NCBI RefSeq assembly: GCF_029223865.1
Contig: NZ_CP119520.1
Location: forward strand, 3,534,001 to 3,598,000
From: Telluria mixta
GTDB lineage: Bacteria; Pseudomonadota; Gammaproteobacteria; Burkholderiales; Burkholderiaceae_D
DNA length: 64,000 nucleotides
Reading direction: 5' to 3'
The position numbers were made by a program, and so were the translations under genes. Under the pieces are notes generated by a model. That model had not been told where the DNA came from. It ran no database searches and worked only from the letters and a program-made list of their open reading frames with translations. Below are positions 22,941 to 31,694 of the stretch, in pieces (positions within the stretch are counted from its first letter, which is position 1; every line of letters begins with the position of its first letter).

Positions 22941-25721
22941 TCAGCGCAGCAGTTTCAGCCCCGGTGGCAGCGCATCCCCGAACATGCGCGTGCTGCTTTC
23001 CTGGTCCAGTTCGACGACGTCGCGCACCTGCGCGGACCAGCTGGCCGGCGCCCCCGCGGACGCCAGCCGCTGTAGCACTTGTGCGCGCAGGTCGTCGTCG
23101 ATGTCGCGCGTGCGGTCGCCCGTCTTGCGCGCGAGGTGGGCGGCGGCGAAGCCGGCCGGTTCGATCCGCTTCCAGTCCAGCTGCATGAGTTCCGTCAGCC
23201 AGCGCCCGGCCGCATCCGGCGGCGCCACTTCGTGCGCGCTGCCGTGCAGGGGCGTGCGTGCGCCCACGCGCGCGAGCGCCCACAGGTAGCGCGCGTAGGT
23301 GGCCGCCGCCTTCGCATCGGGCTTGGGCGTGACGGGAATGCCCATGATGCGGCCGACCATCCAGTCCCCGATCTCGGCCTTGTACGCGGCCGGGATGCGT
23401 TCCAGCGACGCGCCCAGGCGCAGCATGTCGTCCTCGCTGCCGTCGACGAGCGTGGCGGGGCGTTTGGCGCGGTCGGACGGGTCGGCCTGCAGGTTGAACG
23501 CGAAGTCGTCGAGCAGGCGCAGTTGCGCGTCCGTGGAGAGTCCGCCGGCCACGCGCCGCCACAAGGTCCACCATTCGGCGCGCACCTGGGTGTCCTTGAC
23601 GTATTGCGCGCCGGCCGGAAACAGGGCCCACAGCTGCTGGATGCGCCAATCGTCGAGAGGATCGCCGAAGCCCGGCCGCAGGCACCAGCCGGCCAGGTTC
23701 AGCCACACGCGTTCGTGCTCGGCCGAGCGGCGCCGGCCTTTCGCGCGTTCCATCAGCGCGTCGAACAGGCGGCGCAGCAGCGGCGTCTCCCACCGTTCGC
23801 GGCCGCCCAGCACGTGTTCCAGCGCGCCACGCAACTGGCGTACTTCGCGCGCCTCCACCTGCTGGTTGCGCGCGCCGAAGATGCGGTCGATGCGCTTGAT
23901 GGCTTCGTCGATCTGTGGATGGACGAATTCAGGCGCTTCTTCTTCGCCGCGCAACTGGAATTCGAGGCGCCAGCGCTGGCCGCTGCCATCCTCGGCCACG
24001 CAGAACATCTCCAGCGTGCCCAGCTCGGACAACGCGGCCGCCAGCTGCACGGGGATGGACGCGGTCTTCGCATCCTGCGCGTGCAGCACGGTGGCGATCG
24101 CGGGCAGGCGCACGACGTCATGCGGATCGAGGTCGACGATGTCGCCCGCCGCGGCTGTATCGGCGATGGCGGACACGAGGTGGAAGCGGACGGGCCGGCC
24201 CACGCGCAGCGCGAAGCTGCGTTCCGCCAGCGTGACCTCCGCGCCGGCGCGTGCGCCGCGCGGCAGCACGCACACCGCACGCAGGCGTTCGCCTTCCTCG
24301 AGGATCAGGTAATAGCTGCGTGCCGATCCGCTCTCGATGGCAGGCGCGAGCCCGGCCCGCGCGAGCGAATAGGCGACGGCGCCGCGCGCGACCGCGACGT
24401 CCGGATCGGCATTGTGCAGCACGCGCACGGCTTCCCCGCGCCACGCGGACAGCACGTCGGCCAGTCGCTGCGCCAGCGCTTCTCCGCGGAACACGCCGCC
24501 GTTCAGCAGCAGGGTGTCCGGCACCGGCAGGCGGCCGTCATCCTCGATGCCCAGCGCCTCGCGCGCCGCCTGCGCGTGCTGGCGCAGGAAGCCCGCCAGA
24601 TGGCGCGTGATGGCCGGGTCGCTCGCATACGGCAGGCCGAATTCGACGATGCCGGCGCGTGCCCGCTGCGGGCCGTCCTGGGCTTCGTTAAGGGGAAAGA
24701 AGCCGTCCAGCACGATGCGTTCGACGTCGGCCTTCGCGATCGTCGCCGAGCGGCTGGCGCCGATGAGGCGCGAGCCGACACCTAACAAGGTGACGGTCGT
24801 TTCAGCCGGCGCGTCCGGCGCCAGCAATTGTTCCTTCGCGGCGCGGCAGCGTTCCGTCAGTTGCGCGAGGCGGCCGGCCGACAGGCGCTGGGGTTCGCCC
24901 AGGCGCGATTCGGCCAGGTGGGCGAGGGCGAGGTCCATGTTGTCGCCGCCGAGGATCAGGTGGTTGCCCACGCCGATGCGCGACAAGGACGGCTCCCCAT
25001 CTTTCAGTTCGACCTTCACGAGCGTGAAGTCGGTGGTGCCGCCGCCCACGTCGGCCACGAGCACCAGCTTCGCGTCCGCGAGGTCGGCGGCGAGGGTCGT
25101 CCGATGGCGTTGCAGCCAGTCGTACAGGGCTGCTTGCGGTTCTTCCAGCAGGCGCACGTCCGCCAGGCCCGCCAGCTTCGCCGCTTCCAGGGTGAGGGCA
25201 CGCGCGCCTTCGTCGAACGAGGCGGGGATCGTGAGGACGATCTGTTGCCGTTCCAGCGGACGGTCTTTGAAACGTTGATTCCACGCCGCGCGCAGGTAGG
25301 CCAGATAGCTGGCGCTTGCGGCCAGCGGCGAGACTTTCGCCACGTCGTCCGGCGCACCCCATGGCAGGATGGGCGCCGTGCGATCCACGCCCGGATGCGA
25401 CAGCCAGCTTTTCGCGGAGGCCACGAGCCGGCCCGGCGACGCCGCGCCAAGACTCCTTGCGAGGCGGCCGATGGCGACCCTTTCCACGCCGCCCACGTCC
25501 GGCTGTTGCCACGGCAGTTGCAGCGCATCCGCCGCGAGTTCGCCGTCGAGCGGGTGGTAGCGGCTCGACGGCAGCAGCGGCGCCGTGCCGACTTCGCCGG
25601 GCGCCACCAGTTGCGGAATATCGAACGTGGCGACGTGGCCGGACCCCACGTCGGCATACGCCAGCACCGTGTTGGTGGTGCCGAGGTCGATGCCGACGAG
25701 GGCTGCGGTCGTGCGGGTCAC
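22941..25721 (-). CDS. Non-canonical Hsp70-family protein with C-terminal DUF3731-like region
   Basis: The protein has 926 residues, much longer than DnaK (about 640). The Hsp70 nucleotide-binding domain is clear: VGIDLGTTNTVLAYADVGSG near residue 10 (phosphate-1), KLVLVADVGGGTTDFTLVKV at about 220 (phosphate-2), and DTLLLNGGVFRGEALAQRLA (adenosine) at about 410. A short beta-type substrate region follows. The last 330 residues resemble the DUF3731 extension of this Hsp70 subgroup. The lid helices and EEVD-like tail of DnaK are missing. It should bind and hydrolyse ATP and act on unknown clients. The start overlaps the stop of the preceding Hsp70 gene by 4 bp, so the pair is translationally coupled. 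No grpE or J-domain gene is local. Confidence 0.9.
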   Translation of the reverse strand: MTRTTAALVGIDLGTTNTVLAYADVGSGHVATFDIPQLVAPGEVGTAPLLPSSRYHPLDGELAADALQLPWQQPDVGGVERVAIGRLARSLGAASPGRLVASAKSWLSHPGVDRTAPILPWGAPDDVAKVSPLAASASYLAYLRAAWNQRFKDRPLERQQIVLTIPASFDEGARALTLEAAKLAGLADVRLLEEPQAALYDWLQRHRTTLAADLADAKLVLVADVGGGTTDFTLVKVELKDGEPSLSRIGVGNHLILGGDNMDLALAHLAESRLGEPQRLSAGRLAQLTERCRAAKEQLLAPDAPAETTVTLLGVGSRLIGASRSATIAKADVERIVLDGFFPLNEAQDGPQRARAGIVEFGLPYASDPAITRHLAGFLRQHAQAAREALGIEDDGRLPVPDTLLLNGGVFRGEALAQRLADVLSAWRGEAVRVLHNADPDVAVARGAVAYSLARAGLAPAIESGSARSYYLILEEGERLRAVCVLPRGARAGAEVTLAERSFALRVGRPVRFHLVSAIADTAAAGDIVDLDPHDVVRLPAIATVLHAQDAKTASIPVQLAAALSELGTLEMFCVAEDGSGQRWRLEFQLRGEEEAPEFVHPQIDEAIKRIDRIFGARNQQVEAREVRQLRGALEHVLGGRERWETPLLRRLFDALMERAKGRRRSAEHERVWLNLAGWCLRPGFGDPLDDWRIQQLWALFPAGAQYVKDTQVRAEWWTLWRRVAGGLSTDAQLRLLDDFAFNLQADPSDRAKRPATLVDGSEDDMLRLGASLERIPAAYKAEIGDWMVGRIMGIPVTPKPDAKAAATYARYLWALARVGARTPLHGSAHEVAPPDAAGRWLTELMQLDWKRIEPAGFAAAHLARKTGDRTRDIDDDLRAQVLQRLASAGAPASWSAQVRDVVELDQESSTRMFGDALPPGLKLLR

Positions 25722-27577
25722 TGCTCGGTGCTGCGGACGTCGAACTCGACCTTCCAGCGCTGGCCTTCACGGGCCACGGCCACCAGTTCCAGCGTGCCCG
25801 CTTCCGTCGCCACGGCATGCAGTTTCACCTGCACGACGTCGCCCGGCGTGCGGCCTTCCGCCGGCAGGGTCGCCTGGATCTCGTTCAATTCCTGCAGCTC
25901 GTCCGGGCTCCACGATTCCAGTACGGTGCCGATATGGTCCTGGCGGCGCACGGTGGAACCGAAGAAGCGGAAGTGCACGGGCTCGCCCACGACGAGGCCG
26001 AATTCCTGGCCCGGCAATTCCAGCTCGCTGCCTTCTTCCATGCCGAACGGCGCCACGCACAGCGCTTCCAGCGGCGGTTCGAAGCCGGGGATCGCGGGCA
26101 TCGACGACTCGACGCCGACGTAGTACGACCGGGCCGTGCCGCCGCGGATGCGCACGCCGCCACCGCGGCGCGCATAGCCGTAATAGGCGGCGCCGCGCGC
26201 GACGGCGAGATCCAGGTCCGCGCCTTCCAGCATGCGGGCCGGTTCCGCGCCTTCCATGTACAGCCAGTCGTTGATGGTGTCCATCACGCGCTTGGCCAGG
26301 ATGTCCGACTTGAACACGCCGCCGTTGAACAGCACGGCGCTCGGATGCAGGAAGGTGTGAGCCGGATCGACCTTGCCGTTAAAACCTTCCAGCTCCGCCG
26401 TCGCGCCGGCCTGGCGGCCGAGGAAGGCGGCGAGGTGTCGCGTGATGGCGGCGTCCTGCGCATACGGCAGGCCCACTTGCGTCAGGCCCGCGCGGGTGCG
26501 CACGGCCGGGCGCGCGCCCGCTTCCACGCGCGGGAAGAAGCCGTCCGTGATGAACGTCGTGACTTCGTCGCGCGTCAGCTCCGTGCGGATCGAACCGCCG
26601 ATCAGCTTCGAGCCGCGGCTCGGCACGACGATCGGCCACGTGGTCGCGTCGGCGTCCGCCAGCAGGTGTTCCTTGGCGCCGCGGCAGGCGTAGGTGAGGG
26701 CGCGCATCTGCCACGCGTCCAGTTGCGTGCCGTTCGCCTGCAGCTTGCGCGCGACGAGGTGGGCCAGCGCGAGGTCCATGTTGTCGCCGCCCAGCAGGAT
26801 ATGGTCGCCGACGGCGACGCGGTGCGGTTCCAGGTTGCCGTCGCGCTCGAGGATGGCGATCAGCGAGAAGTCGCTCGTGCCGCCGCCCACGTCCACGACC
26901 AGCACGATGTCGCCGGCTTTCACTTGCTTGCGCCAGCCGCCGCCGCTGCCTTCGATCCAGCTGTACAGCGCGGCCTGCGGTTCTTCCAGCAGGGTGGGGT
27001 TGCCGTAGCCGGCGCTGCGCGCGGCTTCCGCCGTCAGCTCGCGCGCGGCCGGGTCGAACGACGCGGGGATCGTCACGGTGACGGCCTGCTGTTCGAACGG
27101 CGCATCCGGATGCGTCGCGTTCCACGCGGCTTTCAGGTGTTCGAGGTAGCGGGTCGATGCGGTCAGCGGCGACACGCGCTCGACTTCTTCCGGCGCGTCG
27201 GTCGGCAGGATGGCGGCGCGGCGGTCGACGCTCGGATGGCTCAGCCAGCTCTTGGCCGACGAGACCAGGCGGATCGGCGTGCCGGCGCCGCGCGAACGGG
27301 CCATTTCGCCGACGACGGGCGCGGCCTGGCCATTCGTCCACGGCAGCGCCAATTCTCCCGGCGCCAGTTCGTCCGGGTGCGGCAGGTACAGGAACGACGG
27401 CAGCAGCGGCAGCGCCTCGACGGTGCCCGGCGCGCTCAGTTGCGGGATGCCCAGCACGCCCTGGTCGGCCTTCTCGCCGTCGCTAGCCTGCAGGTCGACG
27501 TACGACAGCGCGCTGTGCGTCGTGCCGAGGTCGATGCCGATGGCGTAGCGGGCGTCGTTGTTGGTCACGTCATTCAC
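25718..27577 (-). CDS. Non-canonical Hsp70-family protein, short form
   Basis: The protein has 619 residues. It has an Hsp70 ATPase domain with YAIGIDLGTTHSALSYVDLQ at the N-terminus, IVLVVDVGGGTSDFSLIAIL at about 220, and SAVLFNGGVFKSDILAKRVM at about 400. After residue 460 comes a beta-rich part (SYYVGVESSMPAIPG, then VGEPVHFRFFGSTVRR) in place of the DnaK substrate domain, and no helical lid. It is a paralogue of the 926-residue protein beside it. Both ends overlap neighbours by 4 bp (ATGA type), placing it in the middle of DUF2760-Hsp70-Hsp70. Two coupled Hsp70s suggest a heteromer or a shared client. Confidence 0.9.
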   Translation of the reverse strand: MNDVTNNDARYAIGIDLGTTHSALSYVDLQASDGEKADQGVLGIPQLSAPGTVEALPLLPSFLYLPHPDELAPGELALPWTNGQAAPVVGEMARSRGAGTPIRLVSSAKSWLSHPSVDRRAAILPTDAPEEVERVSPLTASTRYLEHLKAAWNATHPDAPFEQQAVTVTIPASFDPAARELTAEAARSAGYGNPTLLEEPQAALYSWIEGSGGGWRKQVKAGDIVLVVDVGGGTSDFSLIAILERDGNLEPHRVAVGDHILLGGDNMDLALAHLVARKLQANGTQLDAWQMRALTYACRGAKEHLLADADATTWPIVVPSRGSKLIGGSIRTELTRDEVTTFITDGFFPRVEAGARPAVRTRAGLTQVGLPYAQDAAITRHLAAFLGRQAGATAELEGFNGKVDPAHTFLHPSAVLFNGGVFKSDILAKRVMDTINDWLYMEGAEPARMLEGADLDLAVARGAAYYGYARRGGGVRIRGGTARSYYVGVESSMPAIPGFEPPLEALCVAPFGMEEGSELELPGQEFGLVVGEPVHFRFFGSTVRRQDHIGTVLESWSPDELQELNEIQATLPAEGRTPGDVVQVKLHAVATEAGTLELVAVAREGQRWKVEFDVRSTEQ

Positions 27578-28152
27578 AGTTCCACCTCCGCCGGGGCGAT
27601 GACGCTGGCGTCGTGTTTATCGGCCAGCTGCGGCAGGCGCACGTCGCGCGCGCGCCAGCCGCGGTGCGACAGGGTGCCGGTGAACGGCGCCTTGCCGACG
27701 ACGTTGCCGGTCAGGCGCACGCTGGCGGCGTCGAAGCCTTCCTGCAGCGTGATGCGCGTGCCTTCCAGCTCGCCGCGCACGGGTTCGATGGTGAAGTGCT
27801 CGCGCAGCACGCGCGCGCAGCCTTCGTGCACGAGGCGGGCGGCGGCGCCGATGTCGGCATCCGCATAGACCGTGATGTTTTCGTTGGCGAAGTCGATCAG
27901 GCGCGCTTCGCGCTGCAGGAGACCCAGCAGCTGCAGGGCGGCGTCCGGCGTCGCGATGCGCAGCGGGACCGGTGCAGGAGCGGGCTTCGGTGCGGGCGCT
28001 GGTGCCGGGGCGGGAGCGGGGGCGGCGATCGGGCCGACCTGGTCGTCGCGCACGCGCGCGGCGAACTCGGCGTCGCCCAGGGTCTTGAAGAAGGCGCCGA
28101 AGGCAAGGGACAGCCGGCTCCAGAAGGATGGCAGGTTGGTCGGTTGGCTCAT
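27574..28152 (-). CDS. DUF2760-family protein, first gene of the Hsp70 operon
   Basis: The protein has 192 residues. The N-terminal 45 residues form an amphipathic/hydrophobic region (FWSRLSLAFGAFFKTLGDAE). A Pro/Ala linker (about 46-65) follows, and then a compact domain beginning DAALQLLGLLQREARLIDFA. The closing part (THRGWRARDVRLP-like) is the DUF2760 signature. The function is not known. Its stop overlaps the start of the first Hsp70 gene by 4 bp, so it is probably a dedicated partner such as a co-chaperone or membrane tether. The start has a weak ribosome site. Confidence 0.85.
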   Translation of the reverse strand: MSQPTNLPSFWSRLSLAFGAFFKTLGDAEFAARVRDDQVGPIAAPAPAPAPAPAPKPAPAPVPLRIATPDAALQLLGLLQREARLIDFANENITVYADADIGAAARLVHEGCARVLREHFTIEPVRGELEGTRITLQEGFDAASVRLTGNVVGKAPFTGTLSHRGWRARDVRLPQLADKHDASVIAPAEVEL

Positions 28153-28200
28153 GTTCTTGTGGTGTCTGGTGCGTGGTTCAGAAAGGGCGCATGATACCAG

Positions 28201-28650
28201 TTAGACAGCGTTTGGTTCCGGATCGCCCGTCGAAGGAGAGTCCACTGAGCCCGCCAGCAGCGCACGTGCATACACGTCGAAATCGTCCAGGCCCCGCTTG
28301 ATGATGGTCACCAGCGCGGGCAGCGGCGCGGCCTGGTAATCCCATTCGGCGCGGCAGAATTCGCCCGTGCGCTTGAGGTCCTCGGCCAGCGTGGGCTCGA
28401 TCCAGCCATTGTCCGCCAGCAGGGTGATGACTTCGCGCTCGTCGTGCGCCGGGCCCAGGCCGCGGTCGGCCAGCACGTAATCGCCCATCTCGACGGCCGC
28501 TTCCCAGGCGCGGATCACGTTCAAGGTGGCCGCATCCTGGCGCGTGATGTCGCCGACGAACGTGGTCGGGTCCTTCTCGTATTCGTCGCGGGCACGCTTG
28601 CAGCAGCGCTCGATGGTCCCCGTTTTGCTGACCAGTAGCTCTTGATCCAT
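28201..28650 (-). CDS. Orphan HepT-like (DUF86) protein with degraded RNase motif
   Basis: The protein has 149 residues. It has the all-helical HepT/DUF86 plan: a start like MDQELLVSKTGTIERCCKRA, a middle helix AWEAAVEMGDYVLADRGLGP, and a final IIKRGLDDFDVYARALL. In active HepT toxins a conserved R-x4-6-H-x-Y motif sits before the last helix. Here the same place reads GEFCRAEWDYQ, so the Tyr remains but the histidine is replaced by Trp and the arginine is shifted. No MntA nucleotidyltransferase antitoxin is next to it. It is therefore probably not an active RNase toxin. It has a good ribosome site (GAGGGAACT) and lies between the antiporter and DUF2760 genes on the same strand. Confidence 0.7.
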   Translation of the reverse strand: MDQELLVSKTGTIERCCKRARDEYEKDPTTFVGDITRQDAATLNVIRAWEAAVEMGDYVLADRGLGPAHDEREVITLLADNGWIEPTLAEDLKRTGEFCRAEWDYQAAPLPALVTIIKRGLDDFDVYARALLAGSVDSPSTGDPEPNAV

Positions 28651-28696
28651 AGTTCCCTCGCTGCGGGACGTGGAGGGTCCCGCTCCAAGAGATACG

Positions 28697-29950
28697 TTAC
28701 AACAAGAACAACATCGCTGCCGCACAAGTGGGCGCAAGCGCACCCAGCAGCAGGCCCACGGCCCCGATCGATTCGTCATTGAAGCCGCGCCGCAGCAGCG
28801 CGACGCCGGCCGGGTTCGGCGCGTTCGCGATGACGGTCAGGCCGCCGCCCGCCACCGCGCCCGCCACCAGCATGTATTGCGCGCGCTCCGACAGTCCGGC
28901 GATCAGCGAGCCGAGGTAGGTCAGCGCGGCATTGTCCGTGATGGCGGTGAGGCCCAGCGCGCCGAAGAACAGGGCGGTGGGCTCCAGCTTCGCGACGATG
29001 GGCTGCAGCCACCATTGCTGCATCCCGCCCAGCACGACGAGGCCGGCGAGGAAGAAGCCGACCAGCAGGCCTTCCTTCAGGATCAGCGGGTCCTGGTAGC
29101 GCGGGTAGGCCTGGGTGATGCCGAGGAATAGCAGAAAAATGCCGGTGAACAGCACGGGATGGTGGGCCAGCAGCACGATGGCCGTCAGCACGCCCAAATG
29201 GGTCAAGGTCACGAGGACCGGCATGCGCACGGGTGCCTCGCCCTCGATCGAGATGTCGAACGGGCGCAGGTGCGGGCGCAGCAGATACGTCACGACGCTC
29301 GCGTTGACCAGCACGGCGATGACGGCGCGCCAGCCGAAATGCGTCAGCATGTGGACGCTGTCCCAGCCCCACGCGCCGGCTACCATCAGCACGGGCGGCG
29401 CGGCGTACGACGTCAGGGTGCCGCCGATCGACACGTTGACGAACAGGACGCCCAGCGCCCCGTATTTCAGCCATTCCGGCATCCCGGGGCGGAACACGGA
29501 CGGGGCCAGCATCAGCGCGGCGATCGTCATCGCGGCCGGTTCCGTGATCAGCGAGCCGACCAGCGGCACGAGCGCGAGGCCGAGCCACGTCTGCGCGACT
29601 TCCGTCCGCAGCGGCAGCAGCCGCGCGAGCAGGCGCACGAGCGCGCGCGCCGCCTCCAGCACGGGCCGCGACGCGGCCACCACCATCACGACGAACACGA
29701 ACAGCGGCTCCGTGTAATGGCGCGATTCGGCGTAGTCGATGGCGGCGGCGCTGCCGTCGACGAAGGCCATCGCGAGCATCAGCACGAAGGCCCAGAAGCC
29801 GAAGACGACCTCCACCTCGCCCAGCAGGTGGAACAGGCCGGCGTGGCGCGGATGACGGTGCGCCAGGCCCTCGAAGAGGCGCGTGGCGAACGTGTGCAGC
29901 AGGGCGAGCACGAACAGGATCAGGGCGATCTTGTGCATGGTCGTGGTCAT
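28697..29950 (-). CDS. Putative Na+/H+ antiporter
   Basis: The protein has 417 residues with about 11 membrane helices. It matches the putative Na+/H+ antiporter family PF07399. Features are the N-terminal HTFATRLFEGLAHRHPRHAG, ITEPAAMTIAALMLAPSVFR, a helix with NVSIGGTLTSYAAPPVLMVA, and TAITDNAALTYLGSLIAGL near the C-terminus. Acidic and polar residues within helices (the TEP and TDNA segments) are typical of cation antiporters. It is the most upstream gene of the minus-strand run ending at the Hsp70s; the gap to the next gene is 46 bp. Confidence 0.85.
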   Translation of the reverse strand: MTTTMHKIALILFVLALLHTFATRLFEGLAHRHPRHAGLFHLLGEVEVVFGFWAFVLMLAMAFVDGSAAAIDYAESRHYTEPLFVFVVMVVAASRPVLEAARALVRLLARLLPLRTEVAQTWLGLALVPLVGSLITEPAAMTIAALMLAPSVFRPGMPEWLKYGALGVLFVNVSIGGTLTSYAAPPVLMVAGAWGWDSVHMLTHFGWRAVIAVLVNASVVTYLLRPHLRPFDISIEGEAPVRMPVLVTLTHLGVLTAIVLLAHHPVLFTGIFLLFLGITQAYPRYQDPLILKEGLLVGFFLAGLVVLGGMQQWWLQPIVAKLEPTALFFGALGLTAITDNAALTYLGSLIAGLSERAQYMLVAGAVAGGGLTVIANAPNPAGVALLRRGFNDESIGAVGLLLGALAPTCAAAMLFLL

Positions 29951-29972
29951 GGAACGGTTCCTTTCAATACCA

Positions 29973-30000
29973 CGTCGCCCCCGCGCGGGCGGGGGCGACG
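29973..30000. repeat. GC-rich hairpin repeat (single-unit copy of the intergenic repeat family)
   Basis: CGTCGCCCCCGC and GCGGGGGCGACG form a 12-bp perfect stem with loop GCGG. It is followed on the plus strand by GTTTTTG. It resembles one half of the two-hairpin repeats at 50623 and 58541. As both neighbours are on the minus strand, the T run is on the wrong side for a terminator of the upstream gene. Confidence 0.6.
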
Positions 30001-30008
30001 GTTTTTGA

Positions 30009-31643
30009 CTAGCGGGCCGGATAACTTCCGAGTTTTACTTTAAGCACGCGCGGCACCGTGGTGAAATTTAACCCGTAATCCGTCTGGTCGCCGTTCCATA
30101 CGTGGTGCAGGACCCAGTTGCCCCCGTCGTCGTAGCGGCCTTCCTCCACGCGCGCGAGTATCGCGCGCTTGCCGCTGCCCTCCGGCGCCGTGAAATCGAT
30201 GCGTGCCATGCGGCCCGTGACCAGGTATTCGTCCGGGCCCAGCGCCGCGACCAGCACGCCGCCTTCCGGCCCCTGCGGATTCGCGGGGCGCGGCTTCATC
30301 CACGTCCAGTCCGACGCGCCGAACGTGCCCTTGTCGTAGTGGACGCGCGCCTTCCAGTTGCCGAGGTCCAGGTCGACGGGCTTGCGGTCGTCCGGTTCGC
30401 TCGCGCCCCAGACGTTACCCTCGAACGCCTGCCGCGCCCAGAGGCGCATGATCGGCGCGACGAGGCGGTAGTTGCTGGCGAACGGCTCCAGCATGTCCCA
30501 CGCGCTTGCGGGAATCTTGTCCGGGTCGTTCGCCTCCTTCGTGAAATCGACGCCGAACGGAGAAAAGCCGATGCCGCGCCGGCCCATCACGTCGAACAGG
30601 TAGCGCGCGTAGGCGAAGGTGTGGCCCGTCTCGGGGACGAACAGCGGATTGTCCGGGCGGTCGTACAGCTTCAATACGGCGTGGTATTTCGGCGTCTCGG
30701 GAAAATAGATGTCCGGGCCGATCGCGTCGATGTGCGGCGCGCCGGCCTTCCACACGTCGATCACGTTGTCGGTGGGACCGCCGGCCGAGTACGACGTCGG
30801 CTCCTGCTGCTTGAGCGGGTCGCGCAACGCCACGTTGACGTACATCGGCAGGTCCAGCTCCGCCTTGCCGGCGGCGGCCACTTCATCGGCGAAGCGCGCG
30901 ATGTACCAGGCGTGGAAGGCTTCGTCGGCCTCCTTGCCGAAGACCTCCGCCCACGTGCCGCCCGTGCGGCCGCGTGCCTTCAGCAGCGGCGCGGGTACCG
31001 GGCCGGCGAACAGTTTATTGGCTTCCGGCGAGTGGTCGCGCGCGCTGCCGTAGGTGCCCGTCTCGTTCTCGATCTGGACCATGATGACGGTATGCTGCGG
31101 ATCCTTCTCGCGGATGTGGCGCATCAGCGCGACGAACGCCGTGCGGTCGGCGTCCAGCGTGGTCGGGAAGATCGGCGACAGCGAATCGCGCAGCTCGCCC
31201 TTCGCATCGACGACGCGCGGATAGCGGGCGTTGTCCAGCTTGACCCACGCCGGCGTATAGCTCGGCCCATTGTTCTTCCACGCGCCGAACCACAGCAGCA
31301 CGAGGCGCACGCCATGGGTGCGCGCTTGCGCGAGCAGCAGGTCGAGGTAGCTGAAGTCGAAGGTGCCCGGCTTTGTTTCGATCTGTTCCCACGCGATGGG
31401 CACTTCCAGCGTATTGGCACCCAGCCTGTCGATGGCCGGCCAGACGAGCGGCATCTGCGCGGGCCAGGCGCTGGAATTGTTCACCTGCGCGCCCAGCATG
31501 AAGAACGGCTTGCCGTCCACCAGCAGCGCATGGCGCCCGTCCTTGTGCACGATCTGCGGCAGCGGCGCGTCGAGGACAATGTCTCCGCCCTGGGCCGACC
31601 AGGCCAGGGTGGACAGCAGCAAGCCGGCCAGCGTCTTTTTCAT
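30009..31643 (-). CDS. Secreted GH35-type beta-galactosidase with DUF5597-like C-terminus
   Basis: The protein has 544 residues with a signal peptide (STLAWSAQGG). The catalytic barrel begins KPFFMLGAQVNNSSAWPAQM. The acid/base is probably Glu194 in MVQIENETGTYG, and the nucleophile is probably Glu338 in LFVPETGH. The C-terminal domain, from about residue 390, matches the DUF5597 type found with this group. The enzyme should hydrolyse terminal beta-galactosides or arabinogalactan-like sugars in the periplasm. The start at 31643 follows AGGAGACCGA; the upstream in-frame ATG at 31673 falls in an inverted repeat. Confidence 0.85.
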   Translation of the reverse strand: MKKTLAGLLLSTLAWSAQGGDIVLDAPLPQIVHKDGRHALLVDGKPFFMLGAQVNNSSAWPAQMPLVWPAIDRLGANTLEVPIAWEQIETKPGTFDFSYLDLLLAQARTHGVRLVLLWFGAWKNNGPSYTPAWVKLDNARYPRVVDAKGELRDSLSPIFPTTLDADRTAFVALMRHIREKDPQHTVIMVQIENETGTYGSARDHSPEANKLFAGPVPAPLLKARGRTGGTWAEVFGKEADEAFHAWYIARFADEVAAAGKAELDLPMYVNVALRDPLKQQEPTSYSAGGPTDNVIDVWKAGAPHIDAIGPDIYFPETPKYHAVLKLYDRPDNPLFVPETGHTFAYARYLFDVMGRRGIGFSPFGVDFTKEANDPDKIPASAWDMLEPFASNYRLVAPIMRLWARQAFEGNVWGASEPDDRKPVDLDLGNWKARVHYDKGTFGASDWTWMKPRPANPQGPEGGVLVAALGPDEYLVTGRMARIDFTAPEGSGKRAILARVEEGRYDDGGNWVLHHVWNGDQTDYGLNFTTVPRVLKVKLGSYPAR

Positions 31644-31650
31644 TCGGTCT

Positions 31651-31687
31651 CCTGTCGCGGTGATTTTGAACATTGTCCCACGACAGG
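31651..31687. promoter_or_regulatory. Inverted repeat upstream of the GH35 gene
   Basis: CCTGTCGCGG (31651-31660) pairs with CCACGACAGG (31678-31687), ten bases with one mismatch, 17 bp apart. It lies just upstream of the GH35 start at 31643 and could be an operator or leader hairpin. Confidence 0.4.
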
Positions 31688-31694
31688 GACTGTA

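Noticed and set aside
28201..28650. HepT/MntA toxin-antitoxin pair
   Set aside because: Only a HepT-like protein is present, its catalytic motif is lost, and neither neighbour is a nucleotidyltransferase.
29973..30000. Terminator of the GH35 gene
   Set aside because: Read on the minus strand the hairpin is preceded, not followed, by the T/A run; it fits the intergenic repeat family better.
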